Source: Anaerolineales bacterium
GTDB lineage: Bacteria > Chloroflexota > Anaerolineae > Anaerolineales > Villigracilaceae
Assembly: GCA_025966435.1 (NCBI GenBank)
Contig: JAICRQ010000118.1
Coordinates: forward strand, 1 to 8,813
DNA: 8,813 bases
Direction of reading: 5' to 3'
The translations under genes and the position numbers were made by a program. Of this stretch, positions 5,530 through 8,813 are shown in pieces (position 1 is the stretch's first letter; the number at the start of each line of letters is the position of its first letter). Below the pieces are notes generated by a model, which saw only the letters and a program-made list of their open reading frames with translations, made no database searches and was not told where the DNA came from.

Positions 5530-6015
5530 ATGAAGGAGTTAGCAGAATATCGTGTGAGGCTGCTGGAAAGACTGGAAAACGCAGCCAGCGAATTTCGAAC
5601 GGAATGTCTCAATATAGATGATCCATACACGCCCCTCGACGCGGATGGCTGGACTGCCCATCAGATCGCTGTCCATACGCGGGATGTGGATGCATTGGTA
5701 TATGGCTTTCGCGCCCGCCGAACCGCTATGGAGGAGAACCCGGAGTTCCCAACCTTCGATGGCGAAACTCACATGTCTGCAAACTACAATCCCCGGGAGT
5801 CTTTGCAGGAAGTTTTAGACAGCCTTGTGAAAAACGTCCGCTCCTTGGTGGAATGGCTGAGGGTATTGCCAATCGAATCATGGTCACGCGTATCACGCCA
5901 TACGACGTTGGGAAGCGGTCTCACGCTACAGACCTGGGTGGAAAAGGATCTGGCGCACATCGAAGAACACCTGGAAACCGTCAAAACCAAAACACCGGGG
6001 CAACTAACGAAATAA
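5530..6015 (+). CDS. DinB-fold (DinB/DUF664-like) protein
   Basis: A 161-residue protein of the DinB four-helix-bundle superfamily, metal-binding proteins that include thiol-dependent transferases and many members of unknown role. The pattern is visible: WTAHQIAVHTRDVDAL (residues 41-56) in helix 2 and DLAHIEEHLETV (140-151) in the last helix. His49, His143 and His147 are the likely metal triad. There is no signal peptide, so it should act in the cytoplasm. A strong ribosome site AAAGAGGAGGA (about 5516-5526) precedes the ATG closely. It has its own 98-nt upstream gap after the M23 gene and ends right at a terminator (6016 onward). No partner gene next to it hints at a substrate. The name does not imply a DNA-damage role. 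Confidence 0.85.
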   Translation: MKELAEYRVRLLERLENAASEFRTECLNIDDPYTPLDADGWTAHQIAVHTRDVDALVYGFRARRTAMEENPEFPTFDGETHMSANYNPRESLQEVLDSLVKNVRSLVEWLRVLPIESWSRVSRHTTLGSGLTLQTWVEKDLAHIEEHLETVKTKTPGQLTK

Positions 6016-6053
6016 ATTCCCCTCGTGTGTCATTCACGAGGGGAATCATTTTA
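6016..6053. terminator. Bidirectional rho-independent terminator
   Basis: A perfect 12-bp stem, ATTCCCCTCGTG (6016-6027) with CACGAGGGGAAT (6035-6046), has a 7-nt loop. TCATTTT follows on the plus strand and ATTTATTTCG on the minus strand. It begins at the base after the DinB-fold stop codon and faces the convergent PAP2 gene that ends at 6065. Confidence 0.92.
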
Positions 6054-6064
6054 AACGTCACTAT

Positions 6065-6619
6065 CTACCACAACGAAAAGCCCAGCAATCCAAACATCCA
6101 ATCAAGCAGTAGTGGGTATACCTGCAGCCCGATCCATGCAACAACAACTCCAAACAATGCGCCGGCTATAACATCTGATACATAATGCACGCCCATCGCG
6201 ACACGCGCAAGAGCTACCAGCGGCGCCCAAATCCATAGAACCGCTGCCAGCCCGGGGGGGCCAAGCCCGGTCGCGATCGTTGCGATCAGGAAGGCACGCG
6301 CTGCATGACCGGAGGGGAATGAATGAGGGTCCGAAAAGCGATAGACTCTTCCCCATTCCCCTTCCGGGCGTTTCCTCTTGATTCGAAACTTGATCAACAA
6401 CACCATTGCCGCCAGCAGGCTGATGCTGCCCAATTGCACAACCGCCCATTCCTTCCAAAAAGAGTCGCCGCTAAGCCAGAGCGCCAGCAGACCGATAGCC
6501 CAGAACCACGAGTCACCGGAATGTGCAAAAAAAACCGCAATAGCGCGCAATGCGCCTGGCTTTTCTGCCACGCGCATTTGACTGGAGACACGAGCGTCGA
6601 GTTCGAGGATGGAATCCAA
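6065..6619 (-). CDS. PAP2 superfamily membrane phosphatase
   Basis: A 184-residue integral membrane protein with the complete PAP2 signature: K77-x6-R84-P85 (KFRIKRKRP), PSGH (102-105, His105) and R139-x5-H145-x3-D149 (ARVAMGVHYVSD). Hydrophobic segments near 36-50, 60-77, 108-137 and 150-172 give a compact multi-pass fold. Such enzymes remove phosphate from lipid phosphates, such as undecaprenyl pyrophosphate or phosphatidic acid, at the outer face of the membrane; which one cannot be told. The start is TTG at 6619-6617, just 2 nt after the TAA of the nucleotidyltransferase gene, with AAGGAAG 10 nt upstream. Translational coupling to that gene is therefore likely. Met15 would be a later start that loses the N-terminal helix. 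Confidence 0.93.
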   Translation of the reverse strand: MDSILELDARVSSQMRVAEKPGALRAIAVFFAHSGDSWFWAIGLLALWLSGDSFWKEWAVVQLGSISLLAAMVLLIKFRIKRKRPEGEWGRVYRFSDPHSFPSGHAARAFLIATIATGLGPPGLAAVLWIWAPLVALARVAMGVHYVSDVIAGALFGVVVAWIGLQVYPLLLDWMFGLLGFSLW

Positions 6620-6621
6620 TG

Positions 6622-7563
6622 TTAATTTTCTTCCTTAAGCTTTTTAGGTTTGCTTCTTGAAGCCCGTGCTGCCGTGTTCTCTTTCGAGCCATTCACGCTT
6701 CTTTTGACTCGAGCAGTCTTCGCGGCCGGCTTTCGTTTCGCCGATTTTGTCGTAGTCTTACGGGGTGTTTTTCTCGGCTTAGCCACAGCCTGGCTCTGTT
6801 GCTGGGCAAGATCTGCCCGTAATAATTCCAGTTGAACAGGCTTATCCACATCCATGCACGGTTCGGCATAGGGCCAGACAATGGCGCGAGCCTTCACACC
6901 GAGCCGCTCGCTCACGCGCCAGACAGCATCTTCCAAGGTTAAGCGCCGGGTAAAGAGGGCGAAGAGAGTACCAAAACCAATCAGGCTCGCGCTTCTAAGC
7001 GGACTCTTGCGTGAGCCAATCAGCGATTCCCACATGTCCAGGTGTTCCGTCGCCATACGGACGTGAGTCACATTCATATCGGCGCCGCACACGTCCATAT
7101 CCTTGAGGTGGGTGTACGTGCGCTTGGAATTGGGGAAACGCGCCTCCATCACATCCCGCGGACAAACACCGTAATACAGGTCGTCTTTCGTCTCCATACA
7201 GGTGGCAACCAGCCAGTCCACCATTTCGGGTTTGATAGACGGAATATCTGAAGAAACCACCAGAGCATACTTGCTACGCTTGTTGATCTCGAGTGCCTTA
7301 TTCACACCGGCGACGATATTTGCAAGCATGCGCCCCTGGTTAGAGACAAAATAAAGCGGCTTTTTGCAGGTCACACCACTCTTTGGTGAGAGTCCAACCA
7401 CTATGACATTGCTCACACGCTTGGCAGTTCCCAAGGCATCCAGCACCCATTGGATCATGGGCTTGCCGGCAACATCGATCAAAGCCTTGGAATTGCCATG
7501 CGAGTATGTGTAAAGCGGATCTTCGGGGCGCGGGATTCCACCTGCGGTTACGATTGCATCCAT
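6622..7563 (-). CDS. MobA-like NTP transferase domain protein with lysine-rich C-terminal tail
   Basis: With the ATG at 7563-7561 and AAGGAGA just before it, the product has 313 residues. A longer frame reaching 7614 has no ribosome site. The nucleotidyltransferase (GT-A-like) fold shows DAIVTAGG (2-9), the loop Lys in SKALIDVAGKPM (25-36), SSDIPSI (104-110) with the likely metal-binding Asp106, and MDVDKPVQLELL (237-248). This is the family that links an NTP to a sugar phosphate, a molybdopterin or another phosphorylated acceptor; the acceptor is unknown. Residues about 259-311 form a low-complexity tail rich in Lys, Arg, Ala, Thr and Ser, like histone H1 or bacterial H1-like proteins, and unusual for this enzyme class. 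It lies between a quinate-5-dehydrogenase-like gene and a PAP2 gene that starts 2 nt after its stop. Confidence 0.88.
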   Translation of the reverse strand: MDAIVTAGGIPRPEDPLYTYSHGNSKALIDVAGKPMIQWVLDALGTAKRVSNVIVVGLSPKSGVTCKKPLYFVSNQGRMLANIVAGVNKALEINKRSKYALVVSSDIPSIKPEMVDWLVATCMETKDDLYYGVCPRDVMEARFPNSKRTYTHLKDMDVCGADMNVTHVRMATEHLDMWESLIGSRKSPLRSASLIGFGTLFALFTRRLTLEDAVWRVSERLGVKARAIVWPYAEPCMDVDKPVQLELLRADLAQQQSQAVAKPRKTPRKTTTKSAKRKPAAKTARVKRSVNGSKENTAARASRSKPKKLKEEN

Positions 7564-7580
7564 ACATTCTCCTTGGAGGA

Positions 7581-7645
7581 GTACACAAGTAAAAAGATAT
7601 ACAAGTGTGTACAAACAATTCTTGTTTACCTGTGTACCTGTCTAC
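7581..7645. repeat. Cluster of GTACACA-type motifs and an inverted repeat upstream of the nucleotidyltransferase
   Basis: Within 65 nt the plus strand carries gtacacaagt (7581-7590). Its near copies in the other orientation are aagtgtgtac (7603-7612), acctgtgtac (7628-7637) and acctgtctac (7636-7645). Also present is a perfect inverted repeat AAACAATTCTTGTTT (7613-7627, 6-bp arms). Repeated copies in both orientations suggest binding sites of a regulator within the gap between two genes that run the same way. No promoter is clear. This is an inference from pattern only. Confidence 0.5.
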
Positions 7646-7652
7646 ATATCTG

Positions 7653-8558
7653 CTAATTCAGCTCCTGCAGCTGCGGCTCGAAGCCTAGTGTATCGAGCAT
7701 TTCGGTTAGCTCTGGCCAGGTGAGCGGGCGCCTTTTTCCAGAGACAGCCACCAGGGCAGCTTCCATCATATTTGTTCCAAAGGAACGTCCATCCAGAACA
7801 GGGGTAGTCGTGACGAGATATTTTATTCCAGCCTGGCGGAAGGCTTCCACATCTTCAGGGGTGGTCGTGTTTGTGACAATTACTTTGCCTGTCAGGTCAT
7901 CGGGCATAAAGCGCTTGATGTAATGACAATCGCCAGCGATGACGGTCGCCCACGCGTAATATTTTTCCCATTTGGGTGTGCGCTTTTCCTGTTTTTCACC
8001 GGTAGGGTAAATCCATTCGAAAGGTAAGCGACTGGCAATTGGCATCAAAATTTTTGCGAATGTTTTCAATTGACTGAGTTTGCGTATTGCGATCGGAATA
8101 TCCAAACCGAACATCAAATCCCCATATACGGTTTCGTAACCGGCATCCGCAAACGCCCTGGCGAGTCCCCAGCGGTCTGCCCCGAGGGTGACCAGTACTT
8201 TACGCCCGTGGGTATTGATGTAATGACCGATCTTATGATCTAAAAATGCAGGAGCCCTGTTTTCAAGCGTATTTTTTAACCCACCGCCATCTACCAGCGG
8301 TGTCTTTTTCACAAACCGTACCAGGGGTGTCACGGAATGAAGGGTATACCATTTTCCATCGACGATAACGCCGAGGTCCGTGCCGCCTACTCCGAAGGCA
8401 TCCACTTTCCCATCGAGCTCCTGGAACTTACGTGCCGCGGCTTCCATATCTCCATCTGTGCCGATGCGCTCGATACTGACCTTTTCGCTGAGCAGGGTCA
8501 CTTCCACGGCTTTGTTACGTTTGGATGATCCAATGCTGATGCTGACCGCTCGCTTCAC
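7653..8558 (-). CDS. Conserved ~300-residue protein of the type annotated as quinate 5-dehydrogenase
   Basis: A 301-residue soluble protein starting with GTG at 8558-8556; GAGGAG (8572-8567) lies 8 nt before it. The N-terminus (MKRAVSISIGSSKRNK), RIGTDGDMEAA (31-41), LDGKVDAFGVGGTDLG (48-63) and TPLVDGGGLKNTLE (86-99) match a family I recall from Clostridia, Chloroflexota and others, named quinate 5-dehydrogenase in databases. The Gly-rich segment VLVTLGADRWGLARAF (121-136) could bind a nucleotide. I see no shikimate-dehydrogenase catalytic signature that proves the activity, so the name should be treated as a label. No shikimate-pathway gene is nearby. It is the first gene after a TATAAT (8616-8611) and precedes the nucleotidyltransferase and PAP2 genes on the same strand. 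Confidence 0.75.
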   Translation of the reverse strand: MKRAVSISIGSSKRNKAVEVTLLSEKVSIERIGTDGDMEAAARKFQELDGKVDAFGVGGTDLGVIVDGKWYTLHSVTPLVRFVKKTPLVDGGGLKNTLENRAPAFLDHKIGHYINTHGRKVLVTLGADRWGLARAFADAGYETVYGDLMFGLDIPIAIRKLSQLKTFAKILMPIASRLPFEWIYPTGEKQEKRTPKWEKYYAWATVIAGDCHYIKRFMPDDLTGKVIVTNTTTPEDVEAFRQAGIKYLVTTTPVLDGRSFGTNMMEAALVAVSGKRRPLTWPELTEMLDTLGFEPQLQELN

Positions 8559-8584
8559 GTAGGATGCTCCTCGACTGAGATAGC

Positions 8585-8604
8585 GCCCCGAAGAACGCCG
8601 GGGC
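8585..8604 (-). other. GC-rich hairpin in the 5' leader of the quinate-5-dehydrogenase-like gene
   Basis: GCCCCG and CGGGGC form a 6-bp stem with an 8-nt loop between the -10 box and the ribosome site. There is no U-tract after it, so it is not a usual terminator. It may shape the leader or be left over from the end of the upstream kinase transcript. Confidence 0.35.
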
Positions 8605-8610
8605 TCCAGT

Positions 8611-8616
8611 ATTATA
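8611..8616 (-). promoter_or_regulatory. -10 box for the quinate-5-dehydrogenase-like gene
   Basis: A perfect TATAAT on the minus strand lies 9 nt after the histidine kinase stop (8627-8625), giving a leader of roughly 45 nt. No convincing -35 hexamer is found, because the bases at the right distance belong to the kinase 3' end. Confidence 0.5.
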
Positions 8617-8624
8617 GTACGGAA

Positions 8625-8813
8625 TCAGGAGCGGTCTGCGGTGGGCACGTGGGGCGGAAGTGTAAAGAAAAAGGTGGAGCCTTTTCCCACCTCGCTCTCG
8701 ACCCATATTCTGCCGCCATGAACTTCAATGATTCGTTTTACCAGGGCAAGCCCTATTCCCGTGCCATCCGTTTTTGGATCCAGTTTATTGAATAAGCCAA
8801 AGACGCGGTCAAA
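8625..8813 (-). CDS. Sensor histidine kinase, C-terminal end (partial)
   Basis: The last 62 residues of a kinase enter from the right edge in frame and end at TGA 8627-8625. The HATPase_c end is clear: F-box-like [12 protein letters not shown]1 box [25 protein letters not shown], and G2 box [12 protein letters not shown] short tail (PHVPTADRS) follows. The domain binds ATP to autophosphorylate the kinase His. The sensor, His box and N box are outside the window, and no response regulator follows, so its signal and partner are unknown. The spacing of FGLF and [13 protein letters not shown] is like that of PAS-type kinases. Confidence 0.92.
   Translation of the reverse strand, partial: FDRVFGLFNKLDPKTDGTGIGLALVKRIIEVHGGRIWVESEVGKGSTFFFTLPPHVPTADRS

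Noticed and set aside
7564..7614. Upstream start for the nucleotidyltransferase at 7614
   Set aside because: It would add 17 residues unlike the family and has no ribosome site, whereas ATG 7563 has AAGGAGA at the right distance and leads directly into DAIVTAGG.
1..8813. Mobile elements, CRISPR, tRNA or rRNA
   Set aside because: No transposase or integrase motif, no terminal repeats with target duplication, no regular spaced repeats and no tRNA-like cloverleaf were seen on either strand.

Overview
The window looks like chromosomal DNA from a Chloroflexota bacterium, most likely of the Anaerolineae type. This is inferred from the mix of genes (secreted subtilase, InhA-like M6 protease, an LGCPxPG-domain lipoprotein, a 300-residue protein of the kind databases call quinate 5-dehydrogenase), purine-rich Shine-Dalgarno sites and moderate GC content. 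It is not proven by a marker gene. There is no sign of phage, insertion sequence, tRNA, rRNA or CRISPR.

Left half (1-4640): two secreted proteases are encoded on the minus strand, a plant-type S8 subtilase (N-terminal part only, running off the left edge) and a complete M6 InhA-like metalloprotease. Each is preceded by the same regulatory cassette: a near-identical promoter, a c-di-GMP-I (GEMM-I) riboswitch aptamer, a hairpin, and an AAGGAGGT element about 80 nt before the real start codon. The shared cassette is the most interesting signal here, since it implies that c-di-GMP sets the output of an extracellular protease regulon. Between the two proteases, on the plus strand, lies a small lipoprotein locus whose signal-peptide part and conserved domain part are in different frames. 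It converges on the M6 gene at a bidirectional terminator.

Middle (4700-6060): on the plus strand, a membrane-anchored M23 peptidase with all zinc and active-site histidines follows a -10 box so closely that its mRNA may be leaderless. A DinB-fold protein follows it and ends at a strong bidirectional terminator.

Right half (6065-8813): on the minus strand, a three-gene set (quinate-5-dehydrogenase-like protein, MobA-like nucleotidyltransferase with a lysine-rich tail, PAP2 phosphatase) has its own -10 box. The 89-nt gap before the nucleotidyltransferase holds repeated GTACACA-type motifs. The 3' end of a sensor histidine kinase gene enters from the right edge.

Working model: c-di-GMP, a signal of the sessile lifestyle, controls secreted proteolysis through paired leaders, while the neighbouring M23 peptidase and PAP2 phosphatase are ordinary envelope enzymes. 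The direction of the c-di-GMP effect cannot be read with certainty from sequence.
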